Virus record (IMG/VR): IMGVR_UViG_3300044639_000820
Location: 1 to 47,246 of that record
DNA from: a virus
DNA: 47,246 nt
Direction: 5' to 3' (one strand)
A model generated the notes under the pieces. It saw only the letters and a program-made list of their open reading frames with translations, was not told where the DNA came from and did no database searches. This document shows, piece by piece, positions 22,018 through 29,515 of this stretch. How positions within the stretch are numbered: position 1 is the first letter of the stretch; the number at the start of each line of letters is the position of its first letter. Made by a program: the position numbers and the translations under genes.

Positions 22018-23214
22018 TTATTTTTTCATTGATATTTGGATTAAACTACCAATATTAAAAGCATTTGGATTTGCTACACTTGGCGCCCCACTTGCGTATG
22101 TAAGTCCAGTTTGAGACCAAGAAGTATGTTGAGTACCCGTAGTACTACAAGATAATGGTATAGAAGATGTGGCGTTTAATCCTGTAAATGAAATATTATT
22201 GACATTTGTTTGAATACCTAACCAATAAATTGTTCCTTGTGTAAAAACAAAAGAAGATATAACACTTTTTGTACCTAGTGTTGAACAATCTAAATCAGTA
22301 CTACTGTATAATAAATTAGTAGGTTGATTGTTACTTGAAGAATAAACACAAATCCTTGCTAATCCTGTTGCTTGTAAAGTTAGTACATTAATAGCGAACT
22401 CTACACAAGTAAAAGTTGTGTTTGGTATATAAGGAGCGTATTGCATACTAGCACTTGAAAGAGTATGAATTGTAGCAGAGCCAGCAGTTAGTGAGTTTGA
22501 TGTTCGAAAATTAAATAAAGAACTATAAACCGCTGATTGTAAACCTGTACTACCACCACCACCACCTGAAGAATTAATAGTCTGATTAGGGAAAGTCCCT
22601 GTAATAGTTACATTAGTTCCTGCTACCAAACTTGGAGTGGCTGTGCCTGTGCCACCATTCGCTACTGCTACAATGCCTGTAACGTTGTCTGCTGTGCCTG
22701 TTGTGTTTTGGTTAAGTGTAGGAATATCTGCGCTTACAATAGCTCTAAATGTAGGTACTCCTGAACTTCCGTTTGGTGCGGCTAAAATATTATTTGCAGT
22801 CTTTGAAGCATACGGATTTTGAGTGTCTCCATAATTTGAAGCTAAACTAATAACAGGTGTTGTCGTTCCTGTTGCGACTACAGGTGTTGTTGCTGAAACT
22901 GAAGATACACCACCGGTTATTACTAAATCGCCACTACCTAAAATCGAATTACTATTTATCGTTTTTATGTTTGTGCCACTTACTAAAGTAGGTTGTACTG
23001 TTAAGTCACCGCTACCTAATATTGTAGTTGAATTAATGGTTTTTATGTTTGTACCACTTATTAAAGTGTCTTGCTTTGAAGACAAAATATTTGCACCTGT
23101 TACCGACTTTGTTACATAACCACCTGCTCCGTCACTTTCACTAATTTCTATTAAATCAGTATTTGCTATTGCTGAACCTTTTGCGGTTAATTGACTAATT
23201 TTTATATCTGCCAT
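22018..23214 (-). CDS. Tail fibre/receptor-binding-type protein, 398 aa
   Basis: The N-terminus (MADIKISQLTAKGSAIANTD) is an attachment segment seen in many phage fibres. Next come two repeats of SGTNIKTINS....LGSGDL (about 50-100), a VANGGTG motif typical of fibre shafts, a Gly run, and a C-terminal beta-rich domain (about 230-398) likely to contact the receptor. There is no signal peptide. Its place before the lysis cassette and after portal/connector genes is unusual for this phage order. Confidence 0.75.
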   Translation of the reverse strand: MADIKISQLTAKGSAIANTDLIEISESDGAGGYVTKSVTGANILSSKQDTLISGTNIKTINSTTILGSGDLTVQPTLVSGTNIKTINSNSILGSGDLVITGGVSSVSATTPVVATGTTTPVISLASNYGDTQNPYASKTANNILAAPNGSSGVPTFRAIVSADIPTLNQNTTGTADNVTGIVAVANGGTGTATPSLVAGTNVTITGTFPNQTINSSGGGGGSTGLQSAVYSSLFNFRTSNSLTAGSATIHTLSSASMQYAPYIPNTTFTCVEFAINVLTLQATGLARICVYSSSNNQPTNLLYSSTDLDCSTLGTKSVISSFVFTQGTIYWLGIQTNVNNISFTGLNATSSIPLSCSTTGTQHTSWSQTGLTYASGAPSVANPNAFNIGSLIQISMKK

Positions 23215-23224
23215 TTTATTTTAT

Positions 23225-23464
23225 TTATTGTGTTACTCTTTTGTCGTTGTTTTCTGTTATTCTTTGGTCGCTTATTTCTGTTATTCTGTATGCACTTGGT
23301 ATAATTATTGGTGCAGCTGTTCCTGTTATATTACCTATTCCTTGAGCGCTTAAACTTCCGTTACAACACTTTATTGAATAGCTTTTTCCGTCTTTACATA
23401 GGCAACCACGTTGACCGCCTTTTGGACTTGTTCTCGAAGGTAAAGAACCCCAACTACTTCCCAT
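23225..23464 (-). CDS. Small Cys-containing protein, 79 aa
   Basis: Gly/Ser-rich N-terminus (GSSWGSLPSRTSPKGGQRG), a CLC...CC cluster at about 21-34, then repeated ITE-type beta strands. It sits immediately before the fibre. It could be a fibre accessory or adhesin cap. No family recognised. Confidence 0.5.
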   Translation of the reverse strand: MGSSWGSLPSRTSPKGGQRGCLCKDGKSYSIKCCNGSLSAQGIGNITGTAAPIIIPSAYRITEISDQRITENNDKRVTQ

Positions 23465-23527
23465 TTTTTATAGTGTTTAGGTAAGTCTTTAACTTTACGA
23501 TATTAACTTCCTTTGGTTTGTATGTTC

Positions 23528-24028
23528 TTAAATGTACCACCCTGTATAATTATTGTTTGTGTCCGGAAACATATCACTTGTTGAATTTGTGTTGTATTCA
23601 GGAAACAAATTTGTGTTGTTGCTTATGTAGTCAATAAAACGTTGTGTGTAGTGTTGTGCTATTTGTGTTTCCTTTTCAATTAAAAAGTCTATTTCGTTTT
23701 TTTCTACGCTTGTTGAATTTTCAGAATTGTGTTTGTAAACACCTTTGTTTGAAATCGTGTAAGCTGCGAACGGCAAATAATATTTCATTGCTAAATGAAT
23801 AAGCATCGGCTTTAAATAAACGGTTGTAAGCGTTAAATAATTTCCACTTAATGTATTTGCTATGATGTCCGCTTTTATCTTGTCTAATAGCTTCGTACCG
23901 GTGAAATTTTGCAAGTCTGTATCTTGTGCAATCTTGATGTATTGTATAAAATTGTCCGTGTCTACGTTTCCGTTTAACGAAGTAAATTTAACTAAATCTT
24001 GTCTTGTGACTAAAAGTGCGTCTGCCAT
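23528..24028 (-). CDS. Putative head-tail connector, 166 aa
   Basis: A mixed helical protein (ADALLVTRQDLVKFTSLNGN; later FLIEKETQIAQHYTQRFIDY), adjacent to and overlapping the portal by 1 nt. Proteins of this length and place in Bacteroidetes phages are often connector or DUF6712-like. Support is context and composition only. Confidence 0.5.
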   Translation of the reverse strand: MADALLVTRQDLVKFTSLNGNVDTDNFIQYIKIAQDTDLQNFTGTKLLDKIKADIIANTLSGNYLTLTTVYLKPMLIHLAMKYYLPFAAYTISNKGVYKHNSENSTSVEKNEIDFLIEKETQIAQHYTQRFIDYISNNTNLFPEYNTNSTSDMFPDTNNNYTGWYI

Positions 24029-25782
24029 TAATTCTCTTTTTTATTTGTAGGTAAAAACCCTTTGTTAGGCATATCAATTGGACGTTGTGCAACTAAACTT
24101 GGATTAGTAACTACATAACCAAATTTAGCGGCTTTTGCTTGTGCTAATTTTTTCGTGTTTGCGGTTATGTTTAATCCTGTTCCTTCAAAGACTGCATAAA
24201 CTTGTTTGTTCCAACGGTGATGACAATTTCCACCGCCTTTGTATAACCAAATAGAATACGTGTCAGCACCTTTTGCACCCCAACCTGCGTTAACAACTTG
24301 TGTACTCATATTTAAAATATCTTCTTTTCTATAGATTTTATTTGCTTTTACCATTTGTGTACAAAATTCACGTGGATTGTCCGTTACTTCGCCTTCGTAT
24401 TTATAACGAACAACAAACTTTACTCCGTCAATAGTTTTGTCTTGTCTACTTGTTATGTTTGGTCTTGCTTCTCCTGTACTAACCAAGTTTACAATTTTGT
24501 TTAATAAACTTTGTTTTGGTTCTTTACTCAACAACTCGTTTTCTTCGTCATCTGTGTCGTAGTCAACTTCTTTTTCGTCTATTAATAACCAATTGTCTTG
24601 TGGTTCTTCGCCTAAATCAATTAAAGGATTTGTGTGTGCGCTTAATTCCGTTCCTGTTTCTTCAGCAACTTGTTCTTCGTTCTGCGTGTTTTCCAAGTCC
24701 GTAAACTCAAGTGGTTGTAAAGTCTTAAAGAATAACTTTAAAGCAACTCCGTTGTAAGCTAATATGCTATCAAAAGCGTCTAATAATTCTTCTTGAAACG
24801 GTCTTATAACCATATTGTCAAAAAGTATGCTTGAATTTTTAAGTTCTTCTGCGTTACTTGAAAAGCCATTTGTTGAAGCAACTCCAAATAATAAAGGTGA
24901 AGTTATGTTGTGTCCTAACATAATCTTGCGTAAACATTCTTCGCTTAAATACGTGTACTGGTCTGCCGCGTCATTTAACGGTATATCGTCAACTGTTGTT
25001 TTACTTTCAGCGTTGTTGTTAAAAGCTACAATTACTTTTTGTCCGCGTGAACCTGTTAACTTGCTTAAAACTTTATTTGAAATAATACTTTGCTGTTCGT
25101 CCGTTGGTATTCCGTTATTAAAATTTACAACTTTAGTACCGCTAAATCCGTTTTGTACTTCGTTAATTAAGTAGTCTGCAACTTCTTCTTCTAAAAGTGT
25201 ATAAGGAACAGCACCTTGATAGTCAGGATAAGCGTAATATTTCATTCCAACTGAATATGGTTTTGAATAAAGTATTTCTATTTTGTCTTTGCTATATCCA
25301 AAAGCGTTAAACCTAATTGGTGCAAACTTTTTAGTATCGTCCCAATTGTCCGAATAATAATAACCTGTTATGTTTCCGTCTTTGTCGCATTTTTCAGCTC
25401 TTAAAAGGTTAACAGGAATATGATATGCTTTTAATATTTTGTCGTGCTTGTCGTTGTAGTGTACTTGAATAGCAAATTGTCCAAACATTTTCCTATCAAG
25501 AACCATTTTTCTAACGTCTTCTTTGTGAAATAAAGACATCATTTGCGCGTACTCATTCGGCTTTTTATTAGCGTCTAATGCGCTTAAACCTTTTCCGTAT
25601 ATTAATCGTGCTACGTTGTTTATAATAGCGTTATTCGTTGTTGAATTAGAATATCTCTCAATTAAGAATTGAAAGTATTGGTCTCCGTCTTCAGTTAAAA
25701 AGTCAACCCAATTTTCTCGGTTTGTTTCCGAAATAACAGGTGACGTATAAGCCGACAAATTTAAAACGTGTAAATTATTCAT
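24028..25782 (-). CDS. Portal protein with extra C-terminal domain, 584 aa
   Basis: Residues about 1-370 match the portal plan: a long helical core and an active-site-like LRKIMLGHNITSPLLFGVAS with a following clip/wing region. Acidic linkers follow at about 380-430. Residues about 445-565 form a separate domain with REFCTQMVKANKIYRKEDIL and GGGNCHHRWNK, a Cys-His-His motif I know from head-maturation polyproteins of related phages, not from portals. The portal nucleates the prohead and is the DNA gate. It overlaps its upstream neighbour by 8 nt. Confidence 0.82.
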   Translation of the reverse strand: MNNLHVLNLSAYTSPVISETNRENWVDFLTEDGDQYFQFLIERYSNSTTNNAIINNVARLIYGKGLSALDANKKPNEYAQMMSLFHKEDVRKMVLDRKMFGQFAIQVHYNDKHDKILKAYHIPVNLLRAEKCDKDGNITGYYYSDNWDDTKKFAPIRFNAFGYSKDKIEILYSKPYSVGMKYYAYPDYQGAVPYTLLEEEVADYLINEVQNGFSGTKVVNFNNGIPTDEQQSIISNKVLSKLTGSRGQKVIVAFNNNAESKTTVDDIPLNDAADQYTYLSEECLRKIMLGHNITSPLLFGVASTNGFSSNAEELKNSSILFDNMVIRPFQEELLDAFDSILAYNGVALKLFFKTLQPLEFTDLENTQNEEQVAEETGTELSAHTNPLIDLGEEPQDNWLLIDEKEVDYDTDDEENELLSKEPKQSLLNKIVNLVSTGEARPNITSRQDKTIDGVKFVVRYKYEGEVTDNPREFCTQMVKANKIYRKEDILNMSTQVVNAGWGAKGADTYSIWLYKGGGNCHHRWNKQVYAVFEGTGLNITANTKKLAQAKAAKFGYVVTNPSLVAQRPIDMPNKGFLPTNKKEN

Positions 25783-26107
25783 ATACTATAAAATCATTTG
25801 TTGTTGTATTACTTACATATTGGTTATTGTTAACCGAAAATGTAACTAATGGTTGTGCCGTGCAAAAAACACGGTCTTTAAATATAATGGTTGTACCTAC
25901 TCTTAAAACTAAATTGTAAAAATGTCCTTCTACTAAACCAAAGGTTGCTGTAATTGTATAAATGTAGTCTCCAACAGTTCTTGAAGTAATCGCTACAGGT
26001 GTTGTTACGTTTGTTTGTTCGTCTGTAAGTTCCATAACATTAAACGTATTGTCACGTGGAATAAAACTAAACGTCTGCGAACTTCCTGAAGGTGTTAATA
26101 CTATCAT
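25775..26107 (-). CDS. Small beta-rich virion-type protein, 110 aa
   Basis: Ser/Thr/Val-rich beta strands (MIVLTPSGSSQTFSFIPRDN) with an Ig-like look. It starts just after the terminator at 26150-26181 and overlaps the portal. Possibly a head decoration or neck part; no family confirmed. Confidence 0.5.
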   Translation of the reverse strand: MIVLTPSGSSQTFSFIPRDNTFNVMELTDEQTNVTTPVAITSRTVGDYIYTITATFGLVEGHFYNLVLRVGTTIIFKDRVFCTAQPLVTFSVNNNQYVSNTTTNDFIVYE

Positions 26108-26149
26108 ATTAGTATAATTAAATATTCGTGTTTTTGTTCTTTTTTTAAG

Positions 26150-26181
26150 ACAAAAAAAAAGCCGAACTTACGAACGGCTTT
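26150..26181 (-). terminator. Terminator after tail tube gene
   Basis: Minus strand AAAGCCG and CGGCTTT with a ten-base loop, followed by nine T in all. It lies 20 nt after the tail tube stop and so separates high-copy capsid/tube mRNA from portal mRNA. Confidence 0.85.
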
Positions 26182-26200
26182 AAAAATAATTTTTTTAATT

Positions 26201-26776
26201 TTAGTAAGGAACGATTGATGCTCCTGTAAAGACTGTTAATAATTGAGCGTCTGTAGATGGATTACCTAATGTTTGAGCAACGTTTAAGTGATTTGCAGGA
26301 ATATTCTCTTGTCCTACAAGTGTCATTGTATATCCGTTTAAATCACCCATTGCAGTACCGTTGGAAATAGTTCCTGTTGTTACATCCATTCCATTAAATA
26401 AACCTGCTATAAAGAAATTATTAGCATTGGTTCTAATTACTACGTGTGGTCTTCCCCAAGCAAGTAATTTCATTTGCTTTGTAGCAACAGCGTCTAAACC
26501 TTTAATTGTAAAAGTTAAAGTTTGTTCTACAAAAGTAGTTCCGTTTTCTCTTGAACTTGTTATTGTTTGCTCAAAAGAATTTGCACCTTTTAAATCGTAT
26601 TTATAAAGTGATGTTACTCCTGTAATAGTAGCAATACTATCTTCTGCTCCTGCGGTTGCGCTATAAGTTGGAACTAACGGAGTAGAGTCGCTATAGTTTA
26701 TAAAGTAAATACTTTTTATACCGCCTACAAACTCTTTGCAAACTTCAGCCCTTGATTTTGTTAAAAGACAAGCCAT
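26201..26776 (-). CDS. Major tail tube protein, 191 aa
   Basis: A beta-rich protein with the start MACLLTKSRAEVCKEFVGGI, followed by YKYDLKGANSFEQTITSSRE and a late GDLNGYTMTLVGQE, a plan I recall for tail tube proteins of Bacteroidetes siphophages. It lies next to the major capsid gene and is flanked by terminators, in line with very high expression. It assembles as stacked hexamers around the tape measure. Confidence 0.68.
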   Translation of the reverse strand: MACLLTKSRAEVCKEFVGGIKSIYFINYSDSTPLVPTYSATAGAEDSIATITGVTSLYKYDLKGANSFEQTITSSRENGTTFVEQTLTFTIKGLDAVATKQMKLLAWGRPHVVIRTNANNFFIAGLFNGMDVTTGTISNGTAMGDLNGYTMTLVGQENIPANHLNVAQTLGNPSTDAQLLTVFTGASIVPY

Positions 26777-26796
26777 TTCGTTTTGTTTTTAAATTA

Positions 26797-26828
26797 TGAA
26801 TAAAATAAAGCGCAGTTGCCTACGCTTT
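26797..26828 (-). terminator. Partial terminator between capsid and tube genes
   Basis: Minus strand AAAGCGTAG, loop GCAA (GNRA type), CTGCGCTTT (one U-G pair), then TTTATTTTATTC. Stem and U-rich tail fit an intrinsic terminator or attenuator that lowers tube relative to capsid. Confidence 0.7.
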
Positions 26829-26838
26829 TTATTTAATA

Positions 26839-27771
26839 TTACGCTCCGTAAGTTACTGCGTCTGAAGCAAAACCAATTTCAACTCCTGCATTGTAACGTA
26901 AAACTACACGTACATTTTGTGAACCATCAATGTCTGCCATATCAATAACTTTAACTTCGTTTTGGTCGTTTAATAAACCACAGCCAAAATAAAGGTTGTC
27001 TACAGTTGTTGCAATCATATTGTCTGCTCCAAGTCCGTTAGCCATAAAAATTGGAATTCCGTCAAACGAAAGTGAACCATTTGTGTACCATTGTGTACCT
27101 TGTGCGTTAACTCCGTTTGCTCCTAATCCACTTGCTCCAAATCCACCCAATGCGCGAACGTACAATTTAGCAATCTTTTGAGATACATAAATTCTTAGTC
27201 CTTCTTTTCCGTAAAGTGACGCAGGAATTAAATCTACTAATCTACCCATTTCACCTATTACAACTGCACTTGTTAAAGCTGCGCCTGTTAATGGTGTACC
27301 TACAAATGGCGCACCTGCTGCGATTAATTTTGCTTTTAAACCTAAATAAGAACCACTTGTTGCAGTTCCGCTCCATATTGCAGTTTCTGTTGCAGCTGCT
27401 ACTTTTTCAGCAACGTGTGCAATTAAGAAATCAGAAAACGTTTTAGGTAAAGTTCTAAAACCACTATAACCCATTTCGGCAGTTTGCCAAGTTTGGAATA
27501 AATCTTTTTTACAAAGTTCAAGGTTTACTTGAAGTTCTTTTGTAGTTAAAACGCTTTCAGTAAGTGTTACGTCTCCTGTGTTTGTAAATGCACAAGAAGC
27601 ATCAACTACGATTGAACCTGTTGCTACTTTTTGAATTACTTGTTTGTAAGCAACGTTTGGAAGTATTGTTACTCCACCTTGCTCTAATGTTGGTGCGCTT
27701 AATAAAGCTGCTGCGATATACTTACCGGCAAATTCTCCTGCGTAAGTTGTACCTGTTGTTACTAATGCCAT
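26839..27771 (-). CDS. Major capsid protein, 310 aa
   Basis: HK97-fold type by length, composition and context: a hydrophobic Ala/Gly-rich sequence with strands such as FGASGLGANGVNAQGTQWYT and a late ADIDGSQNVRVVLRYNAG, preceded by a scaffold and protease and followed by the tube gene. The unprocessed N-terminus MALVTTGTTYAGEFAGKYIA suggests no long delta domain; scaffolding is instead a separate gene (27799-28380). Flanked by a structured terminator. Confidence 0.8.
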   Translation of the reverse strand: MALVTTGTTYAGEFAGKYIAAALLSAPTLEQGGVTILPNVAYKQVIQKVATGSIVVDASCAFTNTGDVTLTESVLTTKELQVNLELCKKDLFQTWQTAEMGYSGFRTLPKTFSDFLIAHVAEKVAAATETAIWSGTATSGSYLGLKAKLIAAGAPFVGTPLTGAALTSAVVIGEMGRLVDLIPASLYGKEGLRIYVSQKIAKLYVRALGGFGASGLGANGVNAQGTQWYTNGSLSFDGIPIFMANGLGADNMIATTVDNLYFGCGLLNDQNEVKVIDMADIDGSQNVRVVLRYNAGVEIGFASDAVTYGA

Positions 27772-27798
27772 TTTTTAATTTTTTTAAATTGTTAATAC

Positions 27799-28380
27799 TT
27801 ATTTTAAATTACTTATTTTTTCTAAAATTGAGTCCATTGTTGTGCGTGGTCTCTTTGAACCATATTGGAAGTGTTCAACTTCATTCGTGTTTTCAGGGTT
27901 AAACGCAATTGGCTTTACGTCTGCAAGTTCGGTTACTTCTGTTGCAACTTCGTCAACTTTAGACAACTTTTCTAATTGTGCTTTTAACTCTATATTTTCT
28001 GTTTTTAATTGTTCTATTTCTGCAAAGAACGTTTCTTTAACTACGCTTTCAATTGTTTTCTTTGCTGTTGGTGTTGCTTGTGCTTCAACTTCTTCTTCTA
28101 CTACTGGAGCTTCTTCAACAACTTCTTCTTCAGTTGCAACTTCTTTTATTTCTAAAATAATTCCTTCAACTTCTACTACTAAAATACGTCCGTCTTCTAA
28201 CTCATATTCTCCGATTGGTACAGGAATTTTTTGTTCGTCTTCAGTTACAATAAAAACTTCTTTGTCAGTTTCAAAAGCATCAGCTTCAAAAATTGTTATT
28301 CCGTCCATTAATTTCATTGTTTCCAATTTCACTTCCATTCCTAAAAGTGTTTTGATTTGATTAATTACGCTTGTTTTCAT
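27799..28380 (-). CDS. Scaffolding protein, 193 aa
   Basis: Highly acidic, with a central stretch of Glu/Val repeats (EEEVVEEAPVVEEEVEAQAT), then a coiled-coil (about 115-150, FAEIEQLKTENIELKAQLEK) and a basic C-terminus with KRPRTT, the usual design for a scaffold that contacts capsid subunits with its end. It lies between protease and capsid, where it would be cleaved and expelled. Confidence 0.75.
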   Translation of the reverse strand: MKTSVINQIKTLLGMEVKLETMKLMDGITIFEADAFETDKEVFIVTEDEQKIPVPIGEYELEDGRILVVEVEGIILEIKEVATEEEVVEEAPVVEEEVEAQATPTAKKTIESVVKETFFAEIEQLKTENIELKAQLEKLSKVDEVATEVTELADVKPIAFNPENTNEVEHFQYGSKRPRTTMDSILEKISNLK

Positions 28381-28383
28381 ATT

Positions 28384-28725
28384 TTATTTTTTTATGCTTT
28401 GTAAAATTGATAAGGTTCTTTGACTTATTTTTATGGTTTCAACATTTAAAGCCATATATTTCTTTAATTCATTAGCAACATCAGTTAATCCTAAATCAGT
28501 TATTTGCTTTAAAACAATAGTCTGCCTTTCTAATAATCTTGTAAAAGAAGCAATTTTTGAATCAGTTATAGCAGATAGTTTTGCTATTTGATTATCAACG
28601 TCATTTTTTCTTAATAATTCACCCCTTTCTTTTTGAAAGTCATCAATAATGTTTAAATTAACTTCGTGTTTTGCTAACTCCGTTTTGTCGGATAACTTGT
28701 TGTAAACGTTTTGTAGTGTGTTCAT
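28384..28725 (-). CDS. Coiled-coil hypothetical protein in head module, 113 aa
   Basis: Almost entirely helical (TLQNVYNKLSDKTELAKHEV; then a Leu-rich coil). It lies 3 nt before the scaffold and may be a second scaffold component or assembly chaperone. No recognised family. Confidence 0.58.
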   Translation of the reverse strand: MNTLQNVYNKLSDKTELAKHEVNLNIIDDFQKERGELLRKNDVDNQIAKLSAITDSKIASFTRLLERQTIVLKQITDLGLTDVANELKKYMALNVETIKISQRTLSILQSIKK

Positions 28726-28768
28726 ATATGTATAATTTAATTGTTTATTATTTGTTGTATTTTCAAAC

Positions 28769-28906
28769 TTAACGTCCTTGTCGTGTATAAGTTTTAACGT
28801 AATTTTTACTTGACTTTAATTTGCTATTTCGTGTTTTTGCGTGTACTCCTGCACGTTTAACTTTCGGTTTTTTAAGATGAACTTTAACGTTAGTTTGCTT
28901 CGCCAT
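28769..28906 (-). CDS. Small strongly basic protein, 45 aa
   Basis: The ATG at 28906 lies within the last codons of the protease (17-nt overlap). Product: MAKQTNVKVHLKKPKVKRAG, then TRNSKLKSSKNY and an RQGR end, with nearly a third Lys/Arg. Very similar basic peptides are common in flavobacterial phage head modules. It could bind DNA or RNA in the capsid. Confidence 0.7.
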   Translation of the reverse strand: MAKQTNVKVHLKKPKVKRAGVHAKTRNSKLKSSKNYVKTYTRQGR

Positions 28907-29477
28907 TTAAAATAATTTCTTTGATTTTGTCCATTAAAATTTGCTCGTCATTTACTAAACTCATTTCGTATTTGTCTGCAAAATAACCTTCAATAGAAAA
29001 TCCTTTTACTTCACCTAATTTTACTTTGTTCCAAATTTCATCGTTGTTTACTTTCATAGAAATTACCCAAGTACCTTTTGGAAAATTAAATCCGTAGTTC
29101 GTGCTTTTGTCGTTTTTTCCTTCTGTAATCCAACTTTCAACAACCGACATTCCGTCTAACTTTTGTTTATGTTCTAAAGTTGCGTTGTTCTGGTTGCTAT
29201 TCATAAAAAACAATTCACTTGCTTTTCTTACAGTTTCTTCAGAAAAGTAAATATAGTATTCTTCGTTCTTGTCGTTCTTGCGGTAAATTTGTTTATTAGG
29301 AATTAACGCTGCACCCATTAAAATACGCTTTTCAGCATCAACTTCTTTTAACTCTATTTCGTGTTTTTTTAGTGCTATAAAGTCGCTTTCGATTGCAGGA
29401 CTTGACACTACTGAAACTGCGTCTATTCCGCTTGTCTCGTCTTTTTCGTCAATTATTAATTCAACTATTCTATACAT
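28890..29477 (-). CDS. Prohead protease, XkdF-like, 195 aa
   Basis: A serine protease of the phage maturation class: H103 in ATLEHKQKLDGMSVVESWI and S161 in EVKGFSIEGYF are the likely catalytic pair, with the SSPAIESDFIALK N-terminus usual in these proteins. It cleaves scaffold and capsid precursors. It follows the tape measure by 38 nt and precedes the basic peptide. The partial gene at 1-45 is a different allele of the same protease. Confidence 0.82.
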   Translation of the reverse strand: MYRIVELIIDEKDETSGIDAVSVVSSPAIESDFIALKKHEIELKEVDAEKRILMGAALIPNKQIYRKNDKNEEYYIYFSEETVRKASELFFMNSNQNNATLEHKQKLDGMSVVESWITEGKNDKSTNYGFNFPKGTWVISMKVNNDEIWNKVKLGEVKGFSIEGYFADKYEMSLVNDEQILMDKIKEIILNGEAN

Positions 29478-29515
29478 AATATATTAATTTAATTATTGTT
29501 TGTTTGTTGTATTTT

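Noticed and set aside
22920-23080. Repeat in fibre gene as a mobile or regulatory repeat
   Set aside because: The repeat is in frame and encodes a repeated SGTNIKTINS...LGSGDL segment, ordinary for fibre shafts.
27842-28360. 172-aa plus-strand open frame opposite the scaffold gene
   Set aside because: Ser/Thr-rich antisense shadow of Glu/Val repeats in the scaffold; no leader, no partner genes on that strand.
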